64,000 nt of DNA from Flavobacterium sp. 9R (GCF_902506345.1 NZ_LR733413.1:2319893-2383892); one strand, 5' to 3'; numbered from the stretch's first letter, positions 16,535 to 25,873 are shown. A program made the numbers and translations. The notes: a model not told the origin generated them from the letters alone.

Positions 16535-18934
16535 TTAGTAATTAAATTTTATTTGAATTTGAAAATTGCGCCCTACTTCATCTGCGAAGAAGCGTTGGCG
16601 GTTGAGATAATCCCTGTAATTTGTATTGAATATATTTTGAACAGAAAACCCAAGTGTAGTCGTGGTTTTGTAAAACGTATTGAATTTCATTTCACTGTAA
16701 AAATGAAGCAAATGATACCCTGCTGGCGGAGTGCTAATGTCTAATAAAGCTGGGGTTAGATTCCCGTCGCTATCCACTAAGTTAATGTCGAAATTGTTGT
16801 TAGGAAACGACTGTTGTCTCATCACAACCTCACTCTTCAACTCCAGCAACAACTCATTCCATTCTTTTTTCTTGAATTCGATGGTATTGGTAAAATGAAA
16901 AGGAGGCATATCGATCAACGGTTCGTCATTATCTAGATCATTCCCTTTGATGTAAGCCATTGTAAAACGATGTTGCCATTGCGAATTGATTGTCCAATTA
17001 GTTTGTACATCAACACCACCTAAAAGCGCTTTGGTTTGTTGGTATTCCCAAACGGGAAAGGCACCACGAATAGTCGTTTCGGCACCAACAGGACGAAGAA
17101 ACATATAGTTTTGCACCGTATGGATGTAGGGATTGATTTCGAATGAAAAGGCAGTCCAAGCTTTTTGAACTGTAGTGGACAATTTTAACGATTGCTCTTT
17201 TTTCAGTGACAAATCCCCTAATTCAATGATTCCAGTAGAATGATGCAATCCATCGCTGAAAAATTCCGATGGATTTGGGTTACGGGTCGCCAAACTAATA
17301 TTGGTATACCAATCCCATTGCTCATCAAACGTTTTTCTAAAACCAAGACTAGCCGATAAGTTATGGAAGGTAAAAGTAGGGTGCGCCAAAATTTGGTCTC
17401 CCACCTCTCTTACCACAAATTGTGGAAAAAGAACATCATAACCTCTTTCGGTCCATCTACTTTTAAAATAAAACTTTTTGGCATCTACTTTTGAAAAGTC
17501 ATAGCGCAAACCACCATCTAGAACCAAACCGTCTGATAAAGAAACACTCGCAATTCCGTAAATTCCAGCGTCTAGCTTTTCATAATTGGGAATCAACGGA
17601 CGAATACCCGTGGCAGGACTGGCAAAATTATTTTGGAAACCTGCATTTATTCCTGATTTCAAATGCCAATCGTGGTAGGTTTTCTTGAAATCTACATTCA
17701 AATTGTGTGTAGACAATTCCAAATCCAAAGCCGCTAGATTATTGAAGGAACCTCTTCTTACATCAAATTCCAATCGTTTATTGAATTGAAAAGAATATTG
17801 CGAAGAAAGAGAAGCCGTTTCATCAAAATAGTACTGATAATTCAACTTTGCCAAATGGTGTTGCACCTCTTGTTTTGGGTTGTCGATGTTATAAGTAAAA
17901 TCTTTGATTACCGAAGGTTTTTGGTTATTGATTGAGTTGTACAAATCATTGATACTTCCCGTATGCGAAGCGCTCAAAATTCCAATAGTGGCGTTGTAGT
18001 AACTATAAAATCCTGACAGGAAATAATGTTTTCCAGTATACTTTATATCACCCGTAAAATTCGATTCACGGTTACCCGTATTCGACAAAACATAATCAGG
18101 TGCTTCTCTATCACCCATATACTTAAAGGTAGCGAGTGCGTTCCAGCTCCAACCTAGGTCATTACCTTTGTGTAAACTTGTAGTGACCGACCCACCTCTT
18201 CCGTTGGAAGCCAAATTGAACATCGTTCTTCCAAACAAAGTGTCTTTTCGGACTTGAATCGGTTCTAAAATCACCAAACCTCCCACAGCGTCGCCACCGT
18301 ATTGTAATCCTGAAGCGCCTTTAATCACCGTTATTTTTCCCGCAGCATTGATGTCAAAATTGGGAGCGTGTTCTGTTCCCCATTCTTGATCTTGCATACG
18401 GACGTTGTTATTGATGATAGGCACTCGGCTTCCGAACATTCCGTTTACAATAGGTTTCACCACGGTGCTTCCTGTCTTTAAACCTGAAACTCCAGCTACT
18501 TCTTGCAAAACATCGCCCAAGGACTGATTACTAAACTTCTCAATCGTGGCTGCTTTCACTTTTTGTTCCAGCACCGACTGATTGGGTGTCGTGTTTTTTT
18601 GTTTCACCAAAACTTCATACAAAGCCTCTGTATTTTGCTTCATAACAAAATTCAATTCCCTATCCGATGTCAACGTAATTACCGTGTCAATAGTTTGATA
18701 GCCCACATAGGACAACGAAACCTTCAACGCACCAGAAGGCAAGTCTTTGATTTCGTAAAACCCATTTTTGTTGGTGTTTACCGTTTTATTTCCAATGTGT
18801 ACGTGACAACCTTCAAGGTTTTTTTTCGTTTCAGTAGTAATGGTACCGCTTAGTTTGTTTTGTGAAAAAACCAAAGCCGTAAACCAAAAGAACACGAAAA
18901 CACTATAGCTTTTTGCTCGCATTTTGATATTCAA
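16535..18934 (-). CDS. TonB-dependent receptor, ZnuD-like, with carboxypeptidase-like N-domain
   Basis: The protein has 799 residues. It has a signal peptide (ends VFSQ), then a CarboxypepD_reg-like domain (GTITTETKKNLEGCHVHIG... about residues 28-110), a plug (SLGDVLQEVAGVSGLKTGSTVVKPIVNGMFGSRVPIINNNVRMQDQEWG) and a 22-strand barrel ending FQIQIKFNY. The plug segment with VKPIVNGMFGSRV resembles zinc receptors of the ZnuD type. A His-rich exported protein upstream and a lipoprotein downstream support metal uptake, probably zinc; that is inference. It sits in the outer membrane and needs TonB-ExbBD. Confidence 0.82.
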   Translation of the reverse strand: MNIKMRAKSYSVFVFFWFTALVFSQNKLSGTITTETKKNLEGCHVHIGNKTVNTNKNGFYEIKDLPSGALKVSLSYVGYQTIDTVITLTSDRELNFVMKQNTEALYEVLVKQKNTTPNQSVLEQKVKAATIEKFSNQSLGDVLQEVAGVSGLKTGSTVVKPIVNGMFGSRVPIINNNVRMQDQEWGTEHAPNFDINAAGKITVIKGASGLQYGGDAVGGLVILEPIQVRKDTLFGRTMFNLASNGRGGSVTTSLHKGNDLGWSWNALATFKYMGDREAPDYVLSNTGNRESNFTGDIKYTGKHYFLSGFYSYYNATIGILSASHTGSINDLYNSINNQKPSVIKDFTYNIDNPKQEVQHHLAKLNYQYYFDETASLSSQYSFQFNKRLEFDVRRGSFNNLAALDLELSTHNLNVDFKKTYHDWHLKSGINAGFQNNFASPATGIRPLIPNYEKLDAGIYGIASVSLSDGLVLDGGLRYDFSKVDAKKFYFKSRWTERGYDVLFPQFVVREVGDQILAHPTFTFHNLSASLGFRKTFDEQWDWYTNISLATRNPNPSEFFSDGLHHSTGIIELGDLSLKKEQSLKLSTTVQKAWTAFSFEINPYIHTVQNYMFLRPVGAETTIRGAFPVWEYQQTKALLGGVDVQTNWTINSQWQHRFTMAYIKGNDLDNDEPLIDMPPFHFTNTIEFKKKEWNELLLELKSEVVMRQQSFPNNNFDINLVDSDGNLTPALLDISTPPAGYHLLHFYSEMKFNTFYKTTTTLGFSVQNIFNTNYRDYLNRQRFFADEVGRNFQIQIKFNY

Positions 18935-19077
18935 AAAAAATTAAAATAGGATTATCGCCATTCTCGAGTCTCGAAAATGACGTATTGAAGTGAGATAAAC
19001 GCTATTGAATTGACTACAAAATGTCCTTTAATCACAAATTATAGACTACCAAAAGGTCCGTTCACTTCCAAAAAAAG

Positions 19078-19422
19078 CTATACTACAGGCGGTGCCCGTA
19101 AAGCAAATAAACTTCCTGAATAGAAAGTAAAGGTTGAAGATAGATAAAACTTAGTCGTTTTACTATAGGTTACAGCCTCGCTATTTTCCCAAAAAAAGGA
19201 AGAAGGTGGCAAGAAACTGTTAACAGAATAAGCACAAACCGAACAAGGTTGCGCATAATGGTGCGCGTGTGTGATTTGTTTTTTTGAAGTCGTGTTTTCG
19301 TGATGACAAATCGGAGCTTCTAGCTGCTCTATCAAATGGGCATAACTATGCTTGGTTTGAAAAACCATAGTCGCCAACAAAATCAGCAAAAAGATCCTCG
19401 ATATGAAAGCTTTGTTTGTCAT
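19078..19422 (-). CDS. Small His-rich exported/membrane protein
   Basis: The protein has 114 residues from ATG 19422; a start 48 bases upstream would precede the hydrophobic segment needlessly. An N-terminal hydrophobic segment (FISRIFLLILLATMVF) leads to a metal-binding-looking stretch: His in YAHLIEQ, CHHE, HAHHYAQPCSVCAY, i.e. six His and three Cys in ~40 residues. Another hydrophobic stretch precedes the C-terminus. It lies 144 bases before a ZnuD-like receptor on the same strand. It probably binds or senses zinc or copper, but the family is not recognised. Confidence 0.65.
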   Translation of the reverse strand: MTNKAFISRIFLLILLATMVFQTKHSYAHLIEQLEAPICHHENTTSKKQITHAHHYAQPCSVCAYSVNSFLPPSSFFWENSEAVTYSKTTKFYLSSTFTFYSGSLFALRAPPVV

Positions 19423-19966
19423 CTGTTGCAAATGTAAAGAAAGAAACACGAATTTCACGAATTGACACAAATTAAAATAAAATTAAAACTTTACGCCTTT
19501 GAGAGAAAAAAACACGAATTTCACTAATAGTCACGAATTAAATCTTTGCCTTCACTCTTAAATCAAAAGATTTTTTTCCTTTTAAACCTAAACCTTATAT
19601 GCCCTAACCTTCCTTATATGGTTCAAAAAACACTCGCAATTTTTATCCAAAACTTCTATGACTCCTATGTTTAATCGGTTAATCGTTTAACTGTTTAATT
19701 GATTGTCTAACTGTTGCTATAGTCTTTGCGTCCCTTGCGTAAACCCTTGCGAACTTCGCGGTAAAAAGACACAGATTGCACAGATGTACACAGATTAAAA
19801 CTTTGCACCTTCAAGGTTAAATCACTTGGATTTTTTGCTTTTAGACTAAATCTTATATGCCCTAACCTTCCTTATATGGTTCTAAAAACACCCGCAATTT
19901 TAATCCAAAACTTATCTGACTTATATGTTCAAAAGTAAACCCTTGCGCGCTTCGCGGTTAAAAAAA
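19423..19966. repeat. Non-coding stretch with two ~100-bp direct repeats
   Basis: No gene is seen. Two diverged copies at about 19570-19672 and 19829-19930 share CTTATATGCCCTAACCTTCC and a following CGCAATTTT-AATCCAAAACTT. Between them are CACGAATTTCAC-ACGAATT and ACAGATTGCACAGATG words of the kind found between many flavobacterial genes. Confidence 0.65.
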
Positions 19967-21130
19967 CTATTTCAATCGAAAAACAACCCTCACCAACGCC
20001 TTAAGAAAAGGCACTTTTGGACATTTCCAGATTACTTGTAAGTCCTCAAAAAAAGAAGTTTCTTCATCTAAAAATTTAAAAATCAAATCGGGTTTTCCTT
20101 TTTGGAATAACTTTGAAAAAATGACACTTCCCAATTCGTTGCTGCGGTCCAAAATATCCAACAACAACAAATCGTACCACCAAAATTTAGTTCTTTTCCC
20201 CAAGGCGGTAAAAGGCAAATCGCGTTGCAAAAAGTGAACTAACGCATCCGATTTCTTGTCCGAATTCCTAAAAGTATAGCCTGTACTCGCTTTGGTCCAA
20301 CCTCCAGCGGTGCCGATATTCAGGACATTCTTCGTGTTTGCTTTCCAAAACGGATAACAAGTCATTGGAATGCTCCCCTGCTCTTTTTCTTGTATGGTAT
20401 AACTCGTCACTCCGAGTTGCTGCAAGTAGTCTTTGATGGCCGTTTCATATTCGGCTTTAGGCAAGAGATTGGCCGAAAAAAGCGTGTATTCAACCAAAGC
20501 CTCGGTAGCCGAAGTCGGCAACACATACATAAAACGCGTATTCCCTTTTTGCGCCACTGAGAAATCCATAAACGTAGGTTTTTCAGCCGTAAAAACGGGC
20601 TCGTTCGTTTGCACAAACCACCCCACAAAATGCTGTTGCAGCACAGGATACTCGTTTTGACGCGCCACCAAAGCAGGATTGTAAATACTGTTCAACACGC
20701 GCTTTCCAAAATAGACCGCTTGCGAGGTTTTTACAAAAATTTGCTGTTCGGTTTCTTCTATGTCGGTTACTTTTTCCTGCACAAAAGTCACCTTCGGATG
20801 TTGCTGCAACAAAGCCAACACTTGCTGGTAAAAATCAATGCCGCGAATCATTTGATAGCGATACGGCTGCAAAGTCAAATCCCGACTGTACGCTTGCGAA
20901 GCAAACCAAGCCACGTCCCAATGCTTCGCAACGGCACCATCCCAAATACTGGGCGAAGTACTCCAAAAACACCAAGTACGATCATTCGCTTTTTTGGCAT
21001 CTTCGTCGAGTAACAAAAGGGTTTGGTCTTGGAAAGCAGGAGACGACACCATTTTGTACGCCGTCATCAAAGCCGCCAAGCCCGCACCAGTAAAAATATA
21101 ATCGTATTGAACCGTAGCCTCTGAAGTCAT
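19967..21130 (-). CDS. crtY: Lycopene beta-cyclase
   Basis: The protein has 387 residues from ATG 21130; an upstream in-frame start would add 11 residues before the FAD motif. The N-terminal dinucleotide motif is YDYIFTGAGLAALM. RTWCFWS, FMDFSV, FMYVLPTS and GTAGGWTKASTGYTF are signatures of CrtY-type lycopene cyclases. It forms the beta-ionone rings of beta-carotene, precursor of zeaxanthin, the yellow pigment of flavobacteria. No other crt gene is adjacent. Its higher GC contrasts with the AT-rich island upstream of it. Confidence 0.92.
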   Translation of the reverse strand: MTSEATVQYDYIFTGAGLAALMTAYKMVSSPAFQDQTLLLLDEDAKKANDRTWCFWSTSPSIWDGAVAKHWDVAWFASQAYSRDLTLQPYRYQMIRGIDFYQQVLALLQQHPKVTFVQEKVTDIEETEQQIFVKTSQAVYFGKRVLNSIYNPALVARQNEYPVLQQHFVGWFVQTNEPVFTAEKPTFMDFSVAQKGNTRFMYVLPTSATEALVEYTLFSANLLPKAEYETAIKDYLQQLGVTSYTIQEKEQGSIPMTCYPFWKANTKNVLNIGTAGGWTKASTGYTFRNSDKKSDALVHFLQRDLPFTALGKRTKFWWYDLLLLDILDRSNELGSVIFSKLFQKGKPDLIFKFLDEETSFFEDLQVIWKCPKVPFLKALVRVVFRLK

Positions 21131-21458
21131 ACGCCAAAAATAAGGAAAATAACCGCAATTCACAGCAAGCGCCCAACGGCTATTTTATCCACCTTACAAA
21201 CTCTAATGATTGTTTTGATTTTTAGGAGCAGCCACACCGACTTTCCTACACGAGTCGTCCCGCTGTACGCTATATCTTGCTAGGCGAACCCCGCCTAGCA
21301 AGGATGCCGCTGCCATCGGGGCTAAGCGAGAACGTTTGGTTTTCAAAATACAAAAAAAACGTGCTTCTCTTAGGTGAAACCTAGTGTTTAGAAAAACAAA
21401 AACAACTTTCTATCCAACCAATTGTCTTCATATATTTTAGTTGATAAAAGTTCATTTT
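21131..21458. other. Intergenic region holding structured repeat copy A
   Basis: Apart from the Flavo-1-like repeat at 21224-21345, nothing is seen here; no ORF of note and no promoter I can place. Confidence 0.6.
21224..21345 (-). repeat. Dispersed structured repeat, copy A (Flavo-1-like)
   Basis: It is in minus orientation. The conserved base (AGCCCCGATGGCAGCGGCATCC equivalents and AGCGTACAGCGGGACGACTCG) flanks an apical stem of about 11 bp, CTTGCTAGGCG with CGCCTAGCAAG (21276-21302). The same base with different apical stems recurs at 26.1, 31.6, 35.8, 52.1 and 55.6 kb. Confidence 0.75.
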
Positions 21459-22319
21459 TTACCTACACATTGAATTGAGGTAAAAACTCATACTTTGTCC
21501 ACTTTTACTCCAACTATCCATTGCTTTTTCTCTGTAAAAACTGGTTTCAGTTATTGACTTTGCTGTTGAAATGCCAAAGTATTTGCTTTTCTCATTTGCC
21601 TTTTTGCTTTCCACCCATTGAATAGTAACTGCTACATCTGCTGTTTCTTTATCCAAATATATTTCATACGGTTTCAAGTCTACCTTAAACCAACCTTTAA
21701 ACTCATCTTTGATTTCAAAAACGATATCTTTTTCTACAATACGATTTGATGGCAATCCATTTTCAATTTTATAAAAATGCAACCTAAATTTTAGGGAACT
21801 GAATTCATTTGAAGTGATGTTAAAATTCAAATCATTTATTTTGCAATCTTTCTTTAGTGTAAACTTCATCCCAACTTCTTTACTCAATCGGTCGTCAACA
21901 TCTTTTTCATAATAGGTATAAAAATTGGTATGCATTAGTCCAAGACCTTTCGAATTTCTTCCCAATACTTTAGGCTTTGGTTTTACAAATTTGACCACTA
22001 CTTCATCTAATTGATTCTTCAAAGGCGTTAATTCAATAATGTTATTCGGAAGAGTAAGTTGTGATACTGCTACTGTTTTTGATTGATAACCAACATAAGA
22101 AAAAGTGACTACATCATTTTCATTGACACTTTCATCCATTTTTAAAGAAAATTTCCCCTCAGAATTTGATACCGTTCCCGTATTTTTATTGGCAATTCCA
22201 ATATTTGCGTAGTGTAAGGCAGCTTTATTTTCTATATCCTTTATTTCACCGTTAATCACTTTTACTTGAGCGAAAGAATGTAAAGTAATAGCTAAAAAAA
22301 GATAAAAAGGCACTTTCAT
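21459..22319 (-). CDS. Carboxypeptidase-like regulatory domain protein, exported
   Basis: The protein has 286 residues from ATG 22319, which opens the signal peptide (MKVPFYLFLAITLHSFAQ). A CarboxypepD_reg-like/Ig-like beta domain covers residues ~20-105 (GEIKDIENKAALHYANIGIANKNTGTVSNSEGKF, then VTFSYVGYQS). A second, uncharacterised C-terminal domain (~130-286) follows. It is anchored to the periplasm or outer membrane; no TonB plug or barrel is present. It starts the AT-rich island. Confidence 0.7.
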   Translation of the reverse strand: MKVPFYLFLAITLHSFAQVKVINGEIKDIENKAALHYANIGIANKNTGTVSNSEGKFSLKMDESVNENDVVTFSYVGYQSKTVAVSQLTLPNNIIELTPLKNQLDEVVVKFVKPKPKVLGRNSKGLGLMHTNFYTYYEKDVDDRLSKEVGMKFTLKKDCKINDLNFNITSNEFSSLKFRLHFYKIENGLPSNRIVEKDIVFEIKDEFKGWFKVDLKPYEIYLDKETADVAVTIQWVESKKANEKSKYFGISTAKSITETSFYREKAMDSWSKSGQSMSFYLNSMCR

Positions 22320-22474
22320 ATTTTGTTTGTTTTCTGTTTTGTTTAAATGATGTAATCGTAGTAGTTCCAAAGTGTATTTGGGGCTACATCAAGCCCTGAC
22401 TTCAAATTTACAAATAAAACCAACTTACCATAAAGCCAATTGCTTAATACGTTTAAGTCAATAAAAGTTTATTT

Positions 22475-22792
22475 TTAGATATTCATAAAGTAGTATCCAA
22501 ACAGCAAATATAGAAGCAGTGGAAATAAAAGAATTACTGTTCCTATAACTTTTGATTTTCTATAAAAATGAAAACTTAAAAGCGCATTTGCAATCAATAC
22601 AATTGAATAAGAATTAATTAGCAGAAAGTATAAAAATTCTAATCCGCCTGATTTTGGAGAATCAAAAATAAATAGTGAAAAGTAAAAAACAAGAGGACAA
22701 GCCAAAATAGGCAAAGAAATTAAAATACAAATGATTAAAAACCAATCTGGAATGTCATAAATTACAAATAGCGATTTTAGGCTTCTACTCAT
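22475..22792 (-). CDS. Small membrane protein of unknown function
   Basis: The protein has 105 residues with about three hydrophobic helices (WFLIICILISLPILACPLVF, FLYFLLINSYSIVLIANALL, VIGTVILLFPLLLYLLFGYYF). Base use is very AT-rich like its neighbours. No family recognised. It lies between the exported protein at 21459 and the sce7726-sce7725-RES operon, on the same strand. Confidence 0.55.
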   Translation of the reverse strand: MSRSLKSLFVIYDIPDWFLIICILISLPILACPLVFYFSLFIFDSPKSGGLEFLYFLLINSYSIVLIANALLSFHFYRKSKVIGTVILLFPLLLYLLFGYYFMNI

Positions 22793-22929
22793 TGTTATGC
22801 TGTATTAAAATTATAATTCCAATCGGATTTATGTTATGCTCTAAGATTCTTCGCATTTGTCAAATCTTCCAAATACATAAATAACCCAAATACTCAAATT
22901 ACTTACTGCGAGTGACATAGATAGTGCTT

Positions 22930-23952
22930 TTATATTTCTCTTGCTTTTATATTAACTTTGGAAATCTGTACCTTTTTCACGCTTCTACATTTCATAGTTT
23001 CTTGATTAAAAAGCACCAAATTAGAACCAGTATTATGAAGGGAGCTTCTAAATTTTATTCCTTGAACATTTGTAAATATCTTGATAAACTCACAAATAAA
23101 CTGTGTAGGAATATAATCTATTTCAGAATCATATCTTCTCATTGGTTTAGATAAGTCTCTACTTATTAACTGCTTTAATAATGTAGATTTGATTTTCTTG
23201 TTAACGTCGTTTGGATGATATAAAGTAGGGATTTCTGTGAAATCAGAAATTATTATTTCATTCTGATACTCTTCGTTTTTGGTAAAAATGGCAACTGAAA
23301 TTTCATCCAAATATGAAGCCCTAACTTCATACAAAATTGTTTCTTGATTATCACTTAAATAAAGATAAGGTATTCCTATTGGATTAGCACGTCCAGCTGA
23401 AGCATATTGTGCGGGAGGAGATGACATTTTATCAATTGGATAAATTTCTTCTTGAGAGTTTTGATGTAATCTTGCTCTATAATATTCTTCATCTTCATTT
23501 ACGATAGTTTTGCTCTCAAAAAAACTATCCCAACCTAAATCTTCCGTTAAAGTATCAATATTTGTAAAGTACCTTCTTTCCCATTTTAATTGCTCTTTTA
23601 AGAAAGACCAATAGTTTATATTCTCAAGAATTTCTTCACTAAAATCTACTAAATCTTCAGAACTACTTATTGTTGAATCAGTTTGATTAAGGACTTCATT
23701 CAATATTTTATGACCACAATTCAAATCGCTAAATAAGTTCCAGTTTCCTTGAATTAAGGATATTAAACTTTTACCTTCTTGTTTTACTTGGAAGTTATCA
23801 AACAGCTCTTTAAAGAAGTCTAAAAGTTCTATCAATTCGACAGTTTCAACATCTACACTTTTGCAACAATCACAATTTCCTGTTTTTCCTTGTGAAACAA
23901 TGAACCCAATTAGTTCTTTATCAGAAAAGCATTTTTTACATACAAACTGCAT
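22930..23952 (-). CDS. HEPN/RES-domain protein with N-terminal zinc ribbon (predicted NAD+-targeting toxin or defence effector)
   Basis: The protein has 340 residues. Residues 1-31 carry CxxC...CxCC (Cys5, 8, 27, 29, 30), a likely zinc ribbon. A helical region (about 35-140) fits the HEPN-like N-terminal domain found with RES. The RES domain begins at EEYYRARLH (Arg159/161), continues with SAGRANPIGIPYLYLSDNQETILYEVR (Glu209) and ends with RSSLHNTGSNLVLF (Ser303/304). These are the Arg, Glu and Ser that name RES, a fold whose members (MbcT, RES toxins) break down NAD+. Its start is 4 bases from the sce7725-type gene, so it is the last gene of a three-gene operon. It could be the effector; target and activity are inference. 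Confidence 0.78.
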   Translation of the reverse strand: MQFVCKKCFSDKELIGFIVSQGKTGNCDCCKSVDVETVELIELLDFFKELFDNFQVKQEGKSLISLIQGNWNLFSDLNCGHKILNEVLNQTDSTISSSEDLVDFSEEILENINYWSFLKEQLKWERRYFTNIDTLTEDLGWDSFFESKTIVNEDEEYYRARLHQNSQEEIYPIDKMSSPPAQYASAGRANPIGIPYLYLSDNQETILYEVRASYLDEISVAIFTKNEEYQNEIIISDFTEIPTLYHPNDVNKKIKSTLLKQLISRDLSKPMRRYDSEIDYIPTQFICEFIKIFTNVQGIKFRSSLHNTGSNLVLFNQETMKCRSVKKVQISKVNIKAREI

Positions 23953-23956
23953 AGCA

Positions 23957-24886
23957 TTAATTTAGGAAGTCACTTATAATTAGCAAATGATTTTTAATGG
24001 AAATTTTTTTTACCGTTCCTAAACCAGGATATCTACCTTCTTCCAAATATGTTTTTAATTCATTTGTTGCAGAATTCAACAAAGGTAAGCTATCGCAAAA
24101 ATCGACTGCTTTTTCAGCTGCTTGAGCAAATTTACCCTGTACATTGGCAATGGAGTCAACATCTTTAGAAGTAAAGTGTCTTATCCATATTTGATTTTCT
24201 AATTCTTTATTTAAATAAGTAAGGTGTATAACAACAGCTCTTGGTGTGCTACCTCCTTCTACAAATTCACTTGGCAATGCCGTAAAGTCAGCAAAAGCTT
24301 GATAACCATCTTTGTCATAATACAAGTGTTCTTCTGTAAATTTATGAGCTTTAATATCTAAAAAGTCGGCATTTTTTTGTTGCTTTTCGAAAACATCATC
24401 TAATCTTATGTAAAACTTCCCTAAACCTTTAATATTTCTGTCTAAACTTCTATACTTATGAGGTTCTAAAAGCATAATCTTACTGATTTTTTCATTTGAA
24501 CAAAGTATTTTTAAACTTTCTTCATCTGAAAAATTATCTAGACATATAATTAGACAATTATCTAAATTATATTTTTCAATATTTGAAATTATATAATCTG
24601 CATTATCAGAATAATGAAATGCTGGCAAGAATTTACTGTTTTCTAATTCTGAAAGATAAGTAAGAAAAAACTCTTTATCGCCAGCTTTTTCACCTTTAAA
24701 AGGATTAACAATCAAATAAGCGTTAAAATCTTTTTCTTGAAAAACTTTGTGGGCTAAATTAAGATTATTGAAACCTTCTTTTACTGGTTCTAATACTGGT
24801 GTAATATTTTGTAATTTACCATCATTTACTAGCTCTCTCAAACTAATTAATTCAAATTGTCTTGCTCTTAAGTAAGGGAAATACAT
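23957..24886 (-). CDS. sce7725-family protein (beta-protein-like)
   Basis: The protein has 309 residues. It begins MYFPYLRARQFELISLRELV, the typical N-terminus of the sce7725 family. ILPAFHYSDN-like and LLEPHK segments and alternating strands and helices suggest a TIM-barrel-like fold, perhaps related to T4 'beta' proteins; this is inference. There is no obvious catalytic motif. sce7725 proteins are known mostly by co-occurrence with sce7726. Here it lies 3 bases after sce7726 and 4 bases before the RES gene. Confidence 0.78.
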   Translation of the reverse strand: MYFPYLRARQFELISLRELVNDGKLQNITPVLEPVKEGFNNLNLAHKVFQEKDFNAYLIVNPFKGEKAGDKEFFLTYLSELENSKFLPAFHYSDNADYIISNIEKYNLDNCLIICLDNFSDEESLKILCSNEKISKIMLLEPHKYRSLDRNIKGLGKFYIRLDDVFEKQQKNADFLDIKAHKFTEEHLYYDKDGYQAFADFTALPSEFVEGGSTPRAVVIHLTYLNKELENQIWIRHFTSKDVDSIANVQGKFAQAAEKAVDFCDSLPLLNSATNELKTYLEEGRYPGLGTVKKISIKNHLLIISDFLN

Positions 24887-24889
24887 AAT

Positions 24890-25738
24890 CTAAATAGTAT
24901 TTGTTTTTAAACCATTAATTAGGTTATCTCTATCCTGTTTTTTGAAATTCATAGAAAGGCATATCTGATTGAATTCACTATTTACCTTATTGAAAAACTG
25001 GTTGTTTATATTTCGTTTTTTCATAGAAGTAATAAATAAATTATTCAAATCTTCTTGTGGTATTGTTGATATGAGTTCTTTACAAATCTCAAACTGATTA
25101 AAGGAATTCATTTCAGGGAGTTGTTCAAAATATGCTTTTGAAATTTCTAAATATTCTTTCGTATGAAGAACTTCCATTAAAGTGTTCGAATCTATCTTGT
25201 TAATTCTCTCTGCTTTTTGAACAAGTTCAAACTCTTTTGAATCAGAATCAAAGGAAATTATACCGACTGAATCGTCAAAACTTGAATATTTTGATAAAAG
25301 TACGTTTGGAACAATGATATAAACTTCATTAAAAATTTTCTTATATTCTTTAAGTTGATTCGACAATCTATATTCCTTATCTAAAATAGTTTTAATTTCA
25401 AATACTTTAGAAACTCCATTGAACATAGCCAAATCAGCAATAGCTTTACCAATTCTAAATTCATTGAATATCACAGAATTGCTAGTTCCTAATTCTTTCT
25501 TTAGCCAATTGTTTAAAAACTCATTCTTTAATACATATTCATTTGGATAGTTTTTTTCGAGAATTTGATATGTATTTCGAAGAAATTTAAGATACGATTT
25601 ACCTTTATTTTGCTCTACAAGATTATACCTTTTAAGCTTAATGTCAATGGAATCAAAATCTCCTTTTAGCCAACGGTTTACTTCACTTCTCGAAAAAAGT
25701 GTTGAAAAATCTCTTAGTTGGTTCGAATTGTATGACAT
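24890..25738 (-). CDS. sce7726-family protein with PD-(D/E)XK-like core
   Basis: The protein has 282 residues from ATG 25738. A GTG at 25771 would add 11 residues and is less likely. The N-terminal helical part has FSRSEVNRWLKGDF. The core reads NEFRIGKAIADLAMFNG...KVFEIKT, giving Glu93, Asp102, Glu114-x-Lys116, the arrangement of PD-(D/E)XK nucleases. RLSNQLKEYKKIFNEVYIIV, the usual helix and strand after the core, follows. The sce7726 family is otherwise uncharacterised. It is the first gene of the operon with sce7725 and RES. I infer a nuclease or nucleic-acid-sensing role. Confidence 0.78.
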   Translation of the reverse strand: MSYNSNQLRDFSTLFSRSEVNRWLKGDFDSIDIKLKRYNLVEQNKGKSYLKFLRNTYQILEKNYPNEYVLKNEFLNNWLKKELGTSNSVIFNEFRIGKAIADLAMFNGVSKVFEIKTILDKEYRLSNQLKEYKKIFNEVYIIVPNVLLSKYSSFDDSVGIISFDSDSKEFELVQKAERINKIDSNTLMEVLHTKEYLEISKAYFEQLPEMNSFNQFEICKELISTIPQEDLNNLFITSMKKRNINNQFFNKVNSEFNQICLSMNFKKQDRDNLINGLKTNTI

Positions 25739-25846
25739 CGTTTTTCGGGTAAAAGTAATAAAATATTTCACTGTTTCAATATTGACGCTGCTTTTTACTA
25801 GTACTGATAACTAATAGATGGTATAACAAGATTGATACTTTACTTT

Positions 25847-25873
25847 CTCAAATATATACAATTTTCACTACAA
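25847..25873 (-). promoter_or_regulatory. 27-bp block with -7 element ahead of the sce7726-sce7725-RES operon
   Basis: It is identical to 35575-35601 over 27 bases. On the minus strand it contains TATATTTG, a good Bacteroidota -7 box, 110 bases before the sce7726 start. No -33 TTTG at 18-21 bases was found, so promoter function is tentative. Confidence 0.45.

Noticed and set aside
20609..21013. 134-residue ORF opposite lycopene cyclase
   Set aside because: It is an antisense shadow in a GC-richer gene; crtY motifs on the other strand are unambiguous.
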